The position numbers and the translations under genes were made by a program. The notes beneath the pieces are model-generated. The model was given only the letters and a program-made list of their open reading frames with translations, was not told the origin of the DNA and did no database searches. A DNA stretch of 64,000 nucleotides from Lytechinus variegatus (Eukaryota > Echinodermata > Echinoidea > Temnopleuroida > Toxopneustidae): the NCBI RefSeq assembly GCF_018143015.1, contig NC_054746.1, positions 42,474,201 through 42,538,200 of the forward strand, given 5' to 3'. Below, one piece after another: positions 45,896 through 58,801 of the stretch (position 1 is the stretch's first letter; every line of letters begins with the position of its first letter).

Positions 45896-46949
45896 CAATT
45901 TACTGTTGAATGAACATAATGGAACAATCCTTGTTTAAACAGTACTATGAGAGTCAAAGAGTAAAGAAAACCATTGAGAATATTGATAAAGTGGGAGAAA
46001 GGAATGCAAAAAAAAATAATGTAAATAGTTATCTATTCAAAATCCTGAAACCAACAGAAGTTTTGAATGGAACACATCAGATGTGTTACTTTAATACAAA
46101 CAGTTTCAGCATAAATCTTGTTATCAGGGAAAAATTTGATAACAGGTTGTCAGATATAATCATCAAAAATTGGCACAGATATTAAATTTTCAGAACTGAG
46201 ATGGTCTAATTGGTCTTTTCAAGCTAAAACTCATTCATTATGTTTATATCACTTAACTAAAAAATATTTTTATAACTGTAGTGGACATTAACAATGTGGG
46301 AATTTTAGTTTGGTATTATTGAACTATGACTCATATTCAATTTTAAAGTATCAAAAGAAGTTTGATTTTTAACAAGGATGTTAATCAATAATTTAGTAAA
46401 CTTTAAGTTTTTACAAACATTTAGTATCTTCTTCATGCCATCATTCCTTAAAACAGAATAAATTTATTTCAATTGCATATTTATAATTCCTACACACTTT
46501 GTACAAAGATGATTGAAGTTTGAAAGATCAAGCAAAGTTCTAAACTCTGCATGATACAGATTCTATTCTGGTTTTGGTTTCCAAAATACTATAATGTACC
46601 TCAATACATGATGTTCTTGTATTCAAAGACAAATCAAAATCAGAAAACAATTGTATTCAAAACCTGCACAGATACTCAAATGATCAAGTCGAACTCATTT
46701 TTTAAATTTCTTAACAAAGTGAAGTTCAACAAATCATCAATAAGATTTTTTATTAATCATATAACTATCTAAATATTAGACAATTCTTTTTATATGATTC
46801 ACAAATGCTTGTGTGCAATCTGTGAAATATCTATTGACGTTTCATTAAAAAAAAGAAAACAGTGAAACAAGGACACATGATAACACACTGTTGAATAATC
46901 TTTCTTTCAATGAGATATGAATAAAACCTGATGAATAGATAGATTACTG
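45896..46949. other. Downstream flank of COX16, no other gene
   Basis: AT-rich. On the minus strand AATAAA lies at 46754-46749, about 195 nt past the COX16 stop, a candidate polyadenylation signal. The frame at 45910-46185 is unsupported. Confidence 0.4.
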
Positions 46950-47081
46950 TTATCTCTTTGTTGATATATGTTTGCTTTTCTCAACATTTTCTCTTTGCAT
47001 CATCTGAAACTCTTTAGAATCCTCCCATGGTCTGGGTCCTCGGATATTGTGCCAATTGTCCAGATCAGACTGTTGCATTTT
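46950..47081 (-). CDS. COX16: COX16 exon 4 and stop
   Basis: Acceptor CTCATCTTTGCAG. Encodes LDNWHNIRGPRPWED and a variable tail ending STKR, with TAA at 46952-46950. Confidence 0.95.
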   Translation of the reverse strand, partial: KMQQSDLDNWHNIRGPRPWEDSKEFQMMQRENVEKSKHISTKR

Positions 47082-50000
47082 CTGCAAAGATGAGAAAAGA
47101 GAAGAAAATCATGATTATAAAACTTAAAGTTGGTGCCTTATTACTTGAACTTATACAGGTAATCTACCCCCCCCCCCACACACACACACAGTATTTGAGG
47201 AATTAACTGTTATTTAATCACTGCAAAATACAAGAGTATTCTCATGGACAAAATTATAAACAGAAACCCAAAATGAAATAGAAACAACCAACCAAAAATA
47301 AAATAATTAACAGGTACAGAATGAACTATACACAACAAAAAAAGTAAGTCCCCCCTTAAACAAACATCAATAATTTCCAAACCAATGCGAGTTTTTAATA
47401 TATTTTTACATGAGCGTGTAGGTAATTTTATAAGCTACCCTATGAGTAAATGTTATGGACGTATTTTACGTCATGCTTCAGTGAGCACCGTCAGAAGGCA
47501 AAAATGTCACTTTTCAAAAGTCACAAGCCAAATATCATGACTTTGATTCCATTTCATTGGAGCTTATTCCACATTCTCATCCCCCAAAATAGTCAGAAGG
47601 CTTATAAAAGGTACTTTCTAAAGGACGACACAACTTTTTTGGCTAAATTTCACGGTTGAATAAACACAAGTCAAAATTTGCTATGATTGGTTATTTTACA
47701 CGCTTCTATCAATAAAAATGATCGAATATGATGACAGTTATTTTTGGGAAGAGTTTCTGCAACAGTATTCATCGTTTCACGGTTCAATGAACATTTATTA
47801 AAAACAAAAAATACGATTTTCAAATATCATAGGCAAGTATTGTTTCATTTTAGTACCTGAAAATGATCTTTTCTCAACTTTTTCGTTGTGTTTATGACCA
47901 ATTAACATGCTTCAATGATTCAAAGGCATTTAATTAAACATTCACGCTTGAATGAACATGTGGAATGTGATAAGCTCTTTTTTACGTTATTGGAAAAATG
48001 CAATTTGTAACTGCGGATATCTGTCAGAAACCTCCTTGCATAGTTAATTTGATTTGATTTTTGTGAAAATCCCGATGTTTAATGCATCAGTGAACACACA
48101 ATACTCGAAAATTATGCAAATGAGAAGAAAGTTCAAGGCCTTGGCCCCACTCTGTGCCCTATCGAATTGTTATTTTGATGTGCGTGCCTTTTGGATAGTG
48201 TTACTCTGAAGCCATGTGCGAAGTTTCATGAAATAACTGTTGGCAGAAGTAACAAAAACCGTCCATGAAACAAACCCTCATTTCAAAATTTTGACTCCTT
48301 CTCTCATAGACGTGTGTACATTATGGGTGCATATGTTTACGAATAAGTAACCCCTTATTCAATATGGTGGAACTTTTTTTCAAGGCTGTCTTTAGCAATG
48401 TCGTTTGGCAGTAATGTTTATCAACCTATGGGCAAAATTCTGTGCAAAAATGAAATCGATTTGTTTATTTATGGATGAGTGAGCACGCATCAAAGTGGAA
48501 AAATTTGTATTTTCAATGTCACAGACACATTTTAAAGGATAATAAAGTGATTATTTGGGGCAAATTCGGTTTCAAATGTGACTTTAATTGCTGTTGTTTT
48601 TATCATCCATCATTTATATCACCACACACTCTCCGAATTTTAAACATTTTCATGGTTGAGCGAGCACAATCGAAAACTTAGGAATGAATACTCTTTATAC
48701 TGCATAAATGTATTCTTTTCCTCACAATTTCTCAGGATCAGTTGAATGTATGGACAAATCAGTGGTGGATCCAGAATTTTAAAATGGGGAGGGGCCTATA
48801 ATCGGGGGAGCCACTAAAATTTTCAAATTTTAACATGATCTAACAAGTTGTAGAGGATACTACCGTAAACCCCTATGATGATACGTCACAATTCAGGGGC
48901 CGCGGAACGGTTTTCAAACTGGGAGGGGGGGGGGAGACTGAGCCAAAAGTGAGGGGGGGGGGGGCTGATCATGCAAAAAAATCAAAACCGCATGGTCATT
49001 TTTACATTTTTGTACATGCTTTTGGAAAAAAGTTGGGGCTGAAGCCCACCCCCCGCTTCCGCAGCCCCTGCAATACATTGTGCTCACTCAACCATGAACA
49101 TACGATACAAAATCTGGTCTGAAGTGGTTGAATGATGGACAGTAAAACAGCATAACACCAAAAAATTCACCTGAAAAACAACTTTTTCCCAACTTTGTAT
49201 TTGAACAAACTGAAAAACGACTCTTGTGACTTTTAAAAATGGTCATTTTTAATTCAATCTTTAATCACTCATGCATGACTCCACCGATCGATCTCATTTT
49301 TCCCAGGAGTTGCTTAATGAGTTCAGAAAACCACCTATGAAATATCATATCTCAAACTAATTCGGTTCAAAAGTTACAGCAATTTGATTTAGGGGGGACT
49401 TACTTTTTTTGTTGTGTATATTTCACTTATATTATCACATTACTTTTTTCCCCAACACAAAATATCATATCAAAGTACCTGCAAATAAATTGCAGTGTTG
49501 AAACAATTCATGATAGTGTAGTAATAATAGGGTACCTCATATTCTTCAGCAACAGAAGCCTTTTTCTCTTTCTGAAGTTGTTTCATTCTTGCCTCAGTTT
49601 CTGGATCAACCTTCAATGATAAGAGAGCACAACACAATATGAGATGGTCAAATTCAAGTTTAATCACATTTATTTTCTTGCATTTAAGAGGAGGCACGAT
49701 ATATCAGTCGGTAGAGCAGGGGTTTCAGATTCCGGTGACCTGGGTTCAATTCTCATGTCCCTCGGAGAGAACCTTAAAAGCAATTATGCTTTCTAAGCAA
49801 TGAGGTAAAACAACCAACAAAAAACAAACACCATATACCATTCAAATATACTGTTAAGCCGTTATATTGACAATTGTATTCTTTTGTTTGACTTCTTTTT
49901 AGTTCAATTTGGTATTTAGCTCAGCTCAGTTTTGCACAAAGTTGGGTTGAAATGCTTCTTTTATATTGTGCTTAATACATTGCAAAAACATCTTTAAGCG

Positions 50001-52115
50001 CTTCGCAGATATATATTACCCCAATTATCAGATCCTGGTTTGCCAAAATTTAATTCCTACAACTGTTTAATTTTACACCCCACAATGAGGGCAAGATTCT
50101 ACTTGCATAAAGAAAATGGGAAGTAAATAAGTAATTGATGGGTTGAAATTGAATAAACCAAATGGATATAAGTTTTTCTATTTTTTTTTACATTCAGTAA
50201 TAATTCTAGCACATGATGCTATGTCATTATAAATGACACTGGTGATACCAATTTAACTTTACATCAGTTTCATGGAATATTTGCTAACTCTCTGGATACT
50301 AAAGAAAATGACCAGTGTCTTTGTGACTTTTTTTATTTACTTTTATCAAAATACCAAACTGATCTTCACTCATTTCACATCTTACAATTTTTTCTTATCA
50401 ATGATTTCATATCTGATCTTCACTTATTTCTCATCTTACCGTTTTTCTCTTATCAATGATTTCATATCTGAGAGATCGAAACTCTTTCAGTCCATAGGCA
50501 CCACCAACAACCAATACCTAGAATAAAAAAAATCAAAGTAAAATTTATATACCCCTCTTGAATAATACCTTGGATGTAGGCATTTAAAGTTAATAACTTA
50601 TTTGCCTCTCAATGGCTTCTCGTGAAGAATTCTAGACAGATTTAACGGTGCTGTACAGCATTTAAACATGGACAGGCAAAACTTTCATTAGGGTCAATTT
50701 TTTTTTCTTTGGAGTTCCAATATTTCAACAAATTGGATTTGAAGCTGTTTACAGATGGGCTTTTGACTACACTTGATCTAAGTCAGTCTTAGATTGACTT
50801 ACAATTTTCTTATTTATAAATAGAATTTAACTATAAAGTAATATTGGTATTAGGCACTATATAAGCATGTACAATAAGTACAATTATCAATAATTATGTT
50901 CCTTTAAGCATTACGTCAATTATATTCTGACCTCACACATGCACATCCCCTCATCCTATGCCATGACAATGTACAATAATCTTGTCTTCATTTAACAACC
51001 TCTACGACTGTGCTGAATGTCTGGTGATTAAACAAGAATCTCAAGCCTTGATTCAAAACTTAAATAAATCAAATCAAAGTAAGATTCTAACCTAGACAAG
51101 AGTCAACTGTAGTAAAGTACATGTAGCTGTCAAGACTTAATGGAGAACAGCTGGACTGTGAATTGGAATTAGATCTAACATTAGATGGTATTTGCTGTTC
51201 ATTTTGTTACAAATCAATTTTAAATACCTTTTGGAGCGCGAGTTGTATTATTGGAAAAACTTCCTTTATTACGTCCCCTCCACTAATTAAAAAAAATACT
51301 TCTCCAAAACCCCCTTCTTTCGTTCTCTTTTTTCGTTATTTCTTCTTAGTTCCCATTAGAACTTGGTCTCGGATTTGAACCTCTCGCTGCAGAACGGCGC
51401 ATCTCCAGACTGTAACCTTAGCCTTAGGGCCTACTCACCGAGCTAGCAGGAATTGTTGAAAGCCATGGGTTTCATAACACAGTTATCGTTGTTTTCTTGG
51501 GTTTTAAAGTGCGTACCATTCAGATATGAATATTTACGTCTATGATTGATTCTTATGCCTATAATGAATATTTATACCTAAACTTCTACTCTCCAAGATT
51601 ATTGGGTATTCATTTTTCTGACTAAATAAACCGATGACATTGGGAATTACAAAAATACAAACAATTGAGATTTTAACAGAATTTTAATTAAAGTTTAAAC
51701 TTCATAATTTTTTATACACTTTGCACTTTTCCATTCTACGATAATTCTTGATAAACTTTCTCCTGTTTTCCATATTTTTTTTCATTTTCAGTGGAGGGGA
51801 CAGACACAAGTCTTGCCGCAATGGAACATACTCAACATAGTGTGGTGAATTGCAGACAAGACTCCCGGTATATTGCGGACACCGGTACGTCAATATGATA
51901 GTACGGGACTAAACATTAAATTTCTAAATTCAAGTCACTTCTGTCACAAACGTCTTTATCTATAAATAAAATTGTCAAAACGAACACCATTAATGTAATG
52001 AATATTGTGTGTCTTAAAACCTTAAAGAACTTAACAATCATACCAACATAGGAAGTCCGTAACGAAGAAAAGAATTCTTCTTTATTGCTTGAAGAAGTTT
52101 CATGGGCGCTGACAT
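46950..52115 (-). CDS. COX16: COX16, complex IV assembly factor (four exons)
   Basis: Small mitochondrial inner-membrane protein needed to assemble cytochrome c oxidase; in vertebrates it acts in COX2 maturation. Exons on the minus strand: 52115-52044, 50517-50440, 49610-49536, 47081-46950. All junctions are phase 0 with GT-AG borders, giving 118 aa (human 106). The start ATG at 52115 opens MSAPMKLLQAIKKNSFLRYG. Residues about 20-35 (YGLPMLVLVVGGAYGL) form the single membrane helix, followed by KEFRSLRYE. VDPETEARMKQ and the diagnostic WHNIRGPRPWED (vertebrate WKNIRGPRPWED) confirm identity. The 5' UTR was not delimited. Confidence 0.95.
47327..49420. mobile_element. 2.1-kb TA-flanked TIR element in COX16 intron 3
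   Basis: About 28-30 bp terminal inverted repeats, CACAACAAAAAAAGTAAGTC followed by CCCCCT, perfect on both ends and bordered by TA dinucleotides as in Tc1/mariner insertions. No transposase frame exists. Inside, a phrase like TTTCACGGTTGAATGAACAC recurs in degraded form near 47473, 47650, 47775, 47943, 48082, 48473 and 48650, and inverted near 49080. It seems to be a non-autonomous element built around a diverged internal repeat. Confidence 0.8.
49536..49610 (-). CDS. COX16: COX16 exon 3
   Basis: 25 codons, VDPETEARMKQLQKEKKASV and AEEYE. Acceptor ATCATTGAAG, donor GAG|GTACCC. Confidence 0.9.
49690..49765 (+). mobile_element. tRNA-like SINE head in COX16 intron
   Basis: CAGTCGGTAGAGC with GGTTCAATTCT resembles Pol III A and B boxes about 35 bp apart. 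The arms do not pair as a cloverleaf, so this is a SINE head or tRNA pseudogene, not a working tRNA. Confidence 0.5.
50359..50467. repeat. 54/55-bp tandem duplication across COX16 exon 2 donor
   Basis: Units 50359-50412 and 50413-50467 share CTGATCTTCACT(C/T)ATTTC and TTATCAATGATTTCATAT. The second unit contains the real exon 2 donor. The first, inside the intron, carries a decoy, ATT|GTAAGATG, on the minus strand. Confidence 0.85.
50440..50517 (-). CDS. COX16: COX16 exon 2 (membrane helix)
   Basis: 26 codons, VLVVGGAYGLKEF through RYEIIDKRKT. Acceptor TTTATTCTAG, donor AACG|GTAAGA. Its last 28 bases and the first 27 intronic bases form one unit of a tandem duplication. Confidence 0.92.
50518..51350. 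other. COX16 intron 1, no feature seen
   Basis: AT-rich intronic DNA. The 51163-51378 frame is unsupported. Confidence 0.45.
51355..51455 (-). mobile_element. tRNA-like SINE head, minus strand
   Basis: The minus strand reads GCTAGCTCGGTGAGTAGGCC, then GGTTCAAATCC, a clear A-box/B-box pair with tRNA-like spacing. No intact cloverleaf is apparent. Lies in COX16 intron 1. Confidence 0.55.
52044..52115 (-). CDS. COX16: COX16 exon 1
   Basis: 24 codons from ATG to ATGTTG|GTATGA. Includes the basic, matrix-side N-terminus and the start of the membrane helix. There is an in-frame second Met at codon 5. Confidence 0.9.
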
Positions 52116-52345
52116 ATTTGTTTTAGCTTGCTCGGTAGTCTTTTGCATGCAGACCCCTTGCCCTTTATACACACAGAATGAGGGGTAGTCTAACGTCTAA
52201 GTCCTTTTGGAAACTTGCAGACCAACAGTCACACCCCTCCCTCTGTAATATAAAAATAAGGTGCCATTTTCCCAGAAATCTAAACAAGATCTTTAAGATC
52301 AATTAAATAGAGGAAAATCCCAAATGAAAACAGAGAAGTAAAAAA

Positions 52346-52480
52346 TCCTGCGATGCAAATAAGAAAGTTATGGCCGTATTTCAAAGTTTCACTTATTTTT
52401 CACTAAACGATGGAGCATCCTGATCAGTAAGCAAATGACACAGCGAAAAATGTCACACAATCACTAATTATTTTGGAGTT
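52346..52480. mobile_element. Family B MITE fragment
   Basis: AATAAGAAAGTTATGGCCGT, TTTCACTTATTTTTCAC and a diverged GCAAATGACACAGC block match the left arm of family B. Lies just upstream of COX16. Confidence 0.55.
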
Positions 52481-52652
52481 TTAATCTAGAAGATCGAATG
52501 AATTTCTTGAATGATTCACATACTGGAATGACAATGTCACATTTTCACCTATACGTTATGTTTTTCATTATAAAGAATGAAATGTTCTGTTCAATTGTAG
52601 AAAAATTCCTGTTTTATGAATTTACACAATTTGTATATATAAGTTGTTTTGC

Positions 52653-52687
<35 letters not shown>

Positions 52688-53069
52688 CAAAAAATACTAT
52701 TTTGTTTATCTGTTTATATCATTTTCTTGTTTTGAACAATATGTTGGCAATTAAGTGCTGTAATAAATTCAATTCAATTAAATTCACAATGATTCTGTTA
52801 TTGCTTTTTGCAAAATCTTTTTTTTTCTGTAAAATCAGGTATTTTTACAGTGCACTGTTAGAAAATTTATCCTTAAAATAAAAGAAGTTCCTGCAGCAGT
52901 CTCGAGAACACCTGTAATCTTACCATATTGCTTATCTTATACCGGAAATTGGTATTTGGTGTATGGAACCTTACAAATTTAGAAAACACCACTTTCCCCT
53001 TTTTAAACAGACTTGTTCTTAAATTGCAGAAATTTTTTTTCCTGTAAAATCAGGATTTTTTAAGAGCAG

Positions 53070-53740
53070 TGTGGGTATAAAAGAAATCTATCTGTCTTCA
53101 ATTTTTTCAAACATTTTTTCTTTAAAAAATGACTATCATGGATCTTACCCCTTTTGCAAGCAAACTGAAATGGATCCAATCCCTTTTGAATAAAAACATG
53201 TTTTTTCTTTGCCACCTTAATTCACGTTTTAATGGGAATTTCAAATTTTCTTTGGTATCAAAAAATCTATAGGTTTTGAGAACAAAAAATAAAATTTTAT
53301 GAAAAATGGATCTAACCTTTTTTGACAAGTGAGCTCTTCAAAGAGTTTGTTTGCAAAAGGGATTAGATCAACTCCAAGAAAATCAATTTTTTATTCTCCC
53401 ATATTGCAATATTCTTATGCAAAACTAAACATTCATGAAACCCTACTATATGTGAACATACTTGGGTATAACAAAAATCTACCTATCTTCATACTTAAAA
53501 AATATCTTTTCCAAAAATTTCCTTTGTGGAAACCCCTTTTGCAAGTAAACTGAAATGGATTTAACCCCTTGTGGAAAAAGGTGTTTTTTCTTTGTCATTT
53601 TTGTTCACTTTTTAATGGGAAATTAAACTTTTTGTATCATCTTATGGGGCTACTAAAAGTATATACATTGAGACAATAAAAAAAAAAATCAAATTTGATG
53701 AAAAAAAGGATCTAACCCCTTTTGCAACTGAGCTCATTTG
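53070..53740 (+). repeat. Tandem duplication, period about 385 bp
   Basis: GCAAGCAAACTGAAATGGAT at 53156 and GCAAGTAAACTGAAATGGAT at 53541 start matching segments that include TTTTTTCTTTG and TTTTTAATGGGAA phrases. Reversed CTTTTGCAA phrases lie between. Non-coding. Confidence 0.7.
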
Positions 53741-55686
53741 TAGACCTACCGAAATCCGTTTTGAAAAATATGCACATTCATCACTGATGGTGATTTTCTT
53801 AAATTTAAACACACGACTACTTCAGGCAGAAATGTAATCTGAGTGATGGTGGAAATATTTATTGGCACAGTCTGCCCCTTTTGACTTTTAAGTATCTTTT
53901 TTTTTTGGGGGGGGGGCTTAGCCACCACCCTCAACCACCACAATGAAAATATGTTCTGCTGCCAATAGGTTCATCTTGTTTCCTTGTGAAATACCACAGG
54001 CATTTGCTTCTTTAAGTACAAAAAATTGATGAGATTGTCAGAGGTGCAATTAAGGAAAAAGAAAGGAGATCTTTGGAAGATTTGAAAGGTGGAGGGAACA
54101 GATGGTAACGAAGAAAGGGATTTTCAAAGTTTTGAAAGAAAGAAAAAAAAAGAAAGGGTTAGAAGGCAATTTGAATGTATATTCTTGGACTTCAAGAAAC
54201 CAATTAATAAGTTATAGATGTTCTTTGCTCAATACCAAGTTGTCTTTGCTTACAAATTTTGCAGTGGAATTTGGATGCAGGGAACAAAATGTGCATCTTG
54301 CACATTTTTTTAATAGCACCATCTATTGGTAATAAGACAGAAAAATACTACATTATGATTACAATCTTTGTAAAAAAAAAAGTATTATGGCAACAAGAAA
54401 TACACAATAATGTCGAATTCAAAACAGAAACTAATATACGTTGGGATAAGATTTATTATTATTAAGATTTATTATTATAACAAATTCAGTATACAAATCA
54501 AGTCTCTATCATATATGTATACATTAATATACAAAAATGTAACACATTCAGCACCTTTGAACAGATTAACAGAATATGTCCAATTATCAGTTCATAAACC
54601 TCTGGAATGATGATCTCAATTATGTAATTAAGAAGCTTTTAATTCTGATTCACCTCATAAGCAATTGTGCTCTTACTTTATAAGTTGTTTGGATCTTCAG
54701 GATTTATAAAATAATTACATCATTCCTGCATGCTAAGATAAATATACATTGTGCATTTAATGTGGAGTTGTAAAAGGATAATGAAAAAGACTTGCATATT
54801 ATTTGAAATGGAAATAACATTTCAGCATTAAAGTGAGATTAGAAAATACAATCACATTAAAAAAATACCTTATTAGAAATAGATTTGTCTATCAATCACT
54901 TGATATAAATCTGCATTTTAACAAGCAAGTTTGAGTTTCATGACAAGAGTAAGTTTTTGATTAAACTTTTTTAATAAATGTGGCAAGATTAACATTTTAC
55001 ATCCAAGTACATGTAGCAGAATCATTTCGATCCAAATGTTTTGGGTTTTATACTACTATATTGTTACTGGCAAGTTGTAATTCACATTCCATCTTCTCAA
55101 ACTATCATATCTCCATGTACATTAAGCTAAAGAGAGAAATGTTTAAGTGAAAGTGAAAGTATATCAAATGAATTAGTCAGTGGACTGCTTGAATCTCCTA
55201 CTGATACATACAGTGTATAAAATGAAACTAAACTGGGGTGATTCCATGCTGGGTTGTACAGGACACTTTTAAACAACATTTTACATCTCTTCGACATAAA
55301 AATAAAAAATATTTTCGGGATAGACCGGCAATCTTCAAATAGTACCAGGAGGGGAAGAAGAACCAACACTGATCTTGACTGGATTGCTTAGTCTTTACAA
55401 TAGATGAGACACATTTTTTTTTAAATTGGAGAAAAACAAAAGCACAGAATTGCCCGCTAATTGTTTCCTCAGGCTATTGAATTATTTGTATGTAATAAGG
55501 TATATGAATATTAAGTAAATACCAGTTTACAATAATTTTCTTGAGGGTGATAATGTTTGTGCATGGTTGGCTTCATACCAGGGCCTAAAAATTATTTGAC
55601 TCTTTAGCGAGACAAATATGAATAATTTTATACATGCATTCTTGGAAGTATCATATTCCTAGACTACCGGGTTTGCATTCTGACCA
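53741..55686. other. Intergenic, no gene seen
   Basis: AT-rich with a poly-T/poly-G junction at 53900-53920. Frames up to 80 codons show no domain or splice support. Confidence 0.4.
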
Positions 55687-55844
55687 GGGGCCTGTTTCAT
55701 AAAGAGTTACAACTGTAATAACCGTTACCATTATGGCAATTACCAGGGCAACAGGGCTCAGCAGCCAATCAGAATCAAGGTAACCATGGTAGTTGTCATA
55801 ATGGCAAAGTAACAGCATTTGTAACTCTTTATGAAACGGGCCCC
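55687..55844. mobile_element. MITE with GGGGCCTGTTTCATAAAGAG ends
   Basis: 158 bp; right end CTCTTTATGAAACGGGCCCC. Mirrored GTTACCATTATGGCAA and TTGTCATAATGGCAAAG blocks inside. Related to the elements at 39455-39939. Confidence 0.85.
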
Positions 55845-56195
55845 AAATTGCCAATTACATGTATGCTGTTTGAAAGCAAAGTTGACTTTCCCTTCAGTAT
55901 ACAATGAAATATTACACACAAACATAATGATTTTTTTTATTCTAAGTTAATGCTTATCAGTAGCTTCCAATCATAAATCCTAGCTCTACTTTTCCAAACA
56001 GGTAATTTTTCATATCAAAGAAACAAAGAGCATTGCAGAAACTTGTTAACCATTAAATCTCTGGTACGCCACTTGATCAAATCAAGTGACCTGAACCAAT
56101 TTATGCTACATTGTAAAGCTTGGGTGAAATATATTATTATTAAAGAGTATTTCTTCAATATCATTTATTACATTATGACAAAGTTAATATTATAC

Positions 56196-56710
56196 AATTA
56201 ATGCACATTTATGAGTGTGTTATGACGATGCAGCACACTTGAGGGTATTTATAATTATGCGAAAGCAAGAGGCGCTTGCGCCGAGTGCTTTTGCATAATA
56301 TTGTGAATGCCCGAGAGTTGCTCGCATCGTCACTAACATCACGAATCTTAAAATGTGCATTAATTGTTTTATAAAACGGGTCGGCAAAATGAATTTTTCA
56401 TTGAAATCTTGTTCAAATCCCTCCAACTTGTGTACGATCGCACAGACAAAGAGATCACAAAACTGTCAATTATGACATCACAGGCGTATCTACTATGCGC
56501 GCCTAAGTAAGCGCATCAAAATCCTAGCCAGCCTCTTTTACTGAACGCGTATAAGTTTTTACGTGCTATTGGAACTAATGCTGCACAAAAAATGCACAGT
56601 GCTGCACGAAAAATGCACGACTGGAAGGTTGCGCATAATTAAAGCATGAACACGTGACTTGAATACGCACTCACCATTGGCTACATCCTTGAACCCGTTT
56701 TATAAAAATG
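56196..56710. repeat. Foldback cluster
   Basis: ATTAATGCACATTTATGAG (56196) and TTAAAATGTGCATTAATTG (ends about 56368) are inverted. Immediately after, TTTTATAAAACGGGT (about 56369) is mirrored by ACCCGTTTTATAAAA (ends about 56708). Two adjoining palindromic elements, CpG-richer than the flanks. Confidence 0.6.
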
Positions 56711-58795
56711 ATTTATTATATACCTTTAAATCAATTGTCATCACACATAAACAACTTTAACCTAATTCATGAACATAACTGCATCATCTTTCTGTTTCAA
56801 TAATAATAATAATAATAATAATAATATTACAGTAATAATTAATCTACATGTAGTAATAATAATTACATGTTTCTATATGCTACATAGCCTACTATTACTG
56901 TACCCAAGGCGGCCAAGCCTAGTTCTGGTATTCTAAATTGTCTTTCCAATTGCACATGATCTTACTGACGTTTGAAACGAAAATTCATAAATAAACATGA
57001 TGTACATGAACAAAAACTCTTTAAAACAAAACTACAAACAAAAATCTCTATAGGTTTATGAACAAAAACTCTTTCAAACAGAACTACAAACAAAAATCTC
57101 GTATAGGTTTATGAACATAAACACCCCAACCCTTGCACTAAAAATTCTTAAGCATACATGAGCAATATACCATTAATTAAAAAAATCTTCTTTACAGAAC
57201 ATAAATAAGAGATTCGAAGAGCAAATTTTTTTTATTTTAGATTTCTCAATTCTGATTAATAAGTGTGTATATAATACTCATTCATGCAAGGTTTTATGGC
57301 CAACTGGAGATAAATAATTACTATTCTAAACAGGCATAAGACCAAGGAAGGGGGCACTTGATTATGTCACTACGCACATGCAACCGCAAGTTTTTAAAAG
57401 ACATCCCTATAAGTTAGAGCTTTATGTCAAATAAGACATTTTTCATGTATTTCAATGTTTTCTGTGATTCACATTTTATTTCCTAAAAAGTGAAAACTCT
57501 ACAAATCATGCCCCTTATCAAGAAATTCTAGATAGCACAAAAAATCCAGTACTATAAGCAAAAAGATAATGGTATTGAAAGTATTTAAGAAAGTTCAGAA
57601 ACATCTTTGTTTGGATTTGGATTTTGCCATTTTTCTGAAAAATCCCTACATTTATTCCGATTTTTGGCATTTAATTAAGACACCATAACAAAGCATGCAT
57701 GCAAAGAGCTACCCTTTTGACTTTCATTCTTTTGGTTGTACATGCACAGGATATATTTGTGTGTCACCATCCCGGTCTGGAATAAAACGATACCAGCTAT
57801 TTTATGCGATACATCCCTAAAGAGAAATTACAGGCTTATTCAAGTGAAAATAATGTCGCCTCCCATTTTCTAATTATGCCAATTACGACTTGTTCCACAG
57901 CTAATCAGCATTAATGTCATTGAGTCAATTAGATTGCATAGCTACATGTAACGTTGTAAGGCTAAAATTGGCTTCTGAAATCATATTAATTTCATAAAAC
58001 GATAACTTTACACTAGCTACATAACCTGTAGGTAATGTAGATATAAGAATTTTTTGTGGTTTCCCAATCATTTTCATGATTATATAATGTGCTCCCATGC
58101 ACGGTCAATGTTGATCAGTTTAAGTTAACTGACCATTTTGAGTGTTCTGTACCATAATTCTTGTCCAAGTTACTATGACTACATGTACATGCAATGTCCA
58201 AAATGGTCAAGATACATGTAGATGACCCAATCAGCATGACCAACAATTGTTCATTGCTCTTGAGAGATATTTAATCTAGCAGTGTATGCAGGATTTGACA
58301 ACGAACAGAAATGTATTTTCAGTCACACAATCATGACCAACCACCAGCCCCAAAAAAGGATAGGTAGAGTGAGATTATTGAATGGTTTGAAGAATGAGAA
58401 CACTTCTAAATTTGCCCTTAGATTCAGGCACCAATAATAAGTAACAGGAATCATCAAAGAAATGAATGGTACAAGCAAACCTTTGAACTGTTTCTATTAT
58501 TATACGCACATCTTGTACATGAGCAGAAATATGAATAAAATGCATGCCTCATGAGTCAAGAGAAGAAAAACAATATTGTTGTCAAACTCATAACTGTTAT
58601 ATTTCTTTGATATTCTGTATGGATATGACAAGAAAATACACAACACCTGCACTCCCCCCTCCCCCCTTATCTGTTATATCAGAAGGAGAGACCTGCGGGT
58701 CATAGTGATTCAGTTCACTTTTTGCCTCCCAGGCACAGATGATGCCAACAAATATTTAAAAAAATAATTTCAAAAATTAATTCAAAGATGTCTGA
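56711..58795. other. Intergenic; small tandem duplication only
   Basis: (AAT)n near 56802-56825. A 52-bp tandem duplication starts at 57006 and 57058 (ATGAACAAAAACTCTTT). Otherwise no gene, repeat family or regulatory site that I can support. Confidence 0.45.
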
Positions 58796-58801
58796 AGACT
58801 G

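Noticed and set aside
49690-49765. Functional tRNA gene
   Set aside because: A- and B-box-like words are present, but the acceptor and anticodon arms do not pair; a SINE head fits better.
51355-51455. Functional tRNA gene on the minus strand
   Set aside because: Same reason: box spacing is right but no full cloverleaf is visible.
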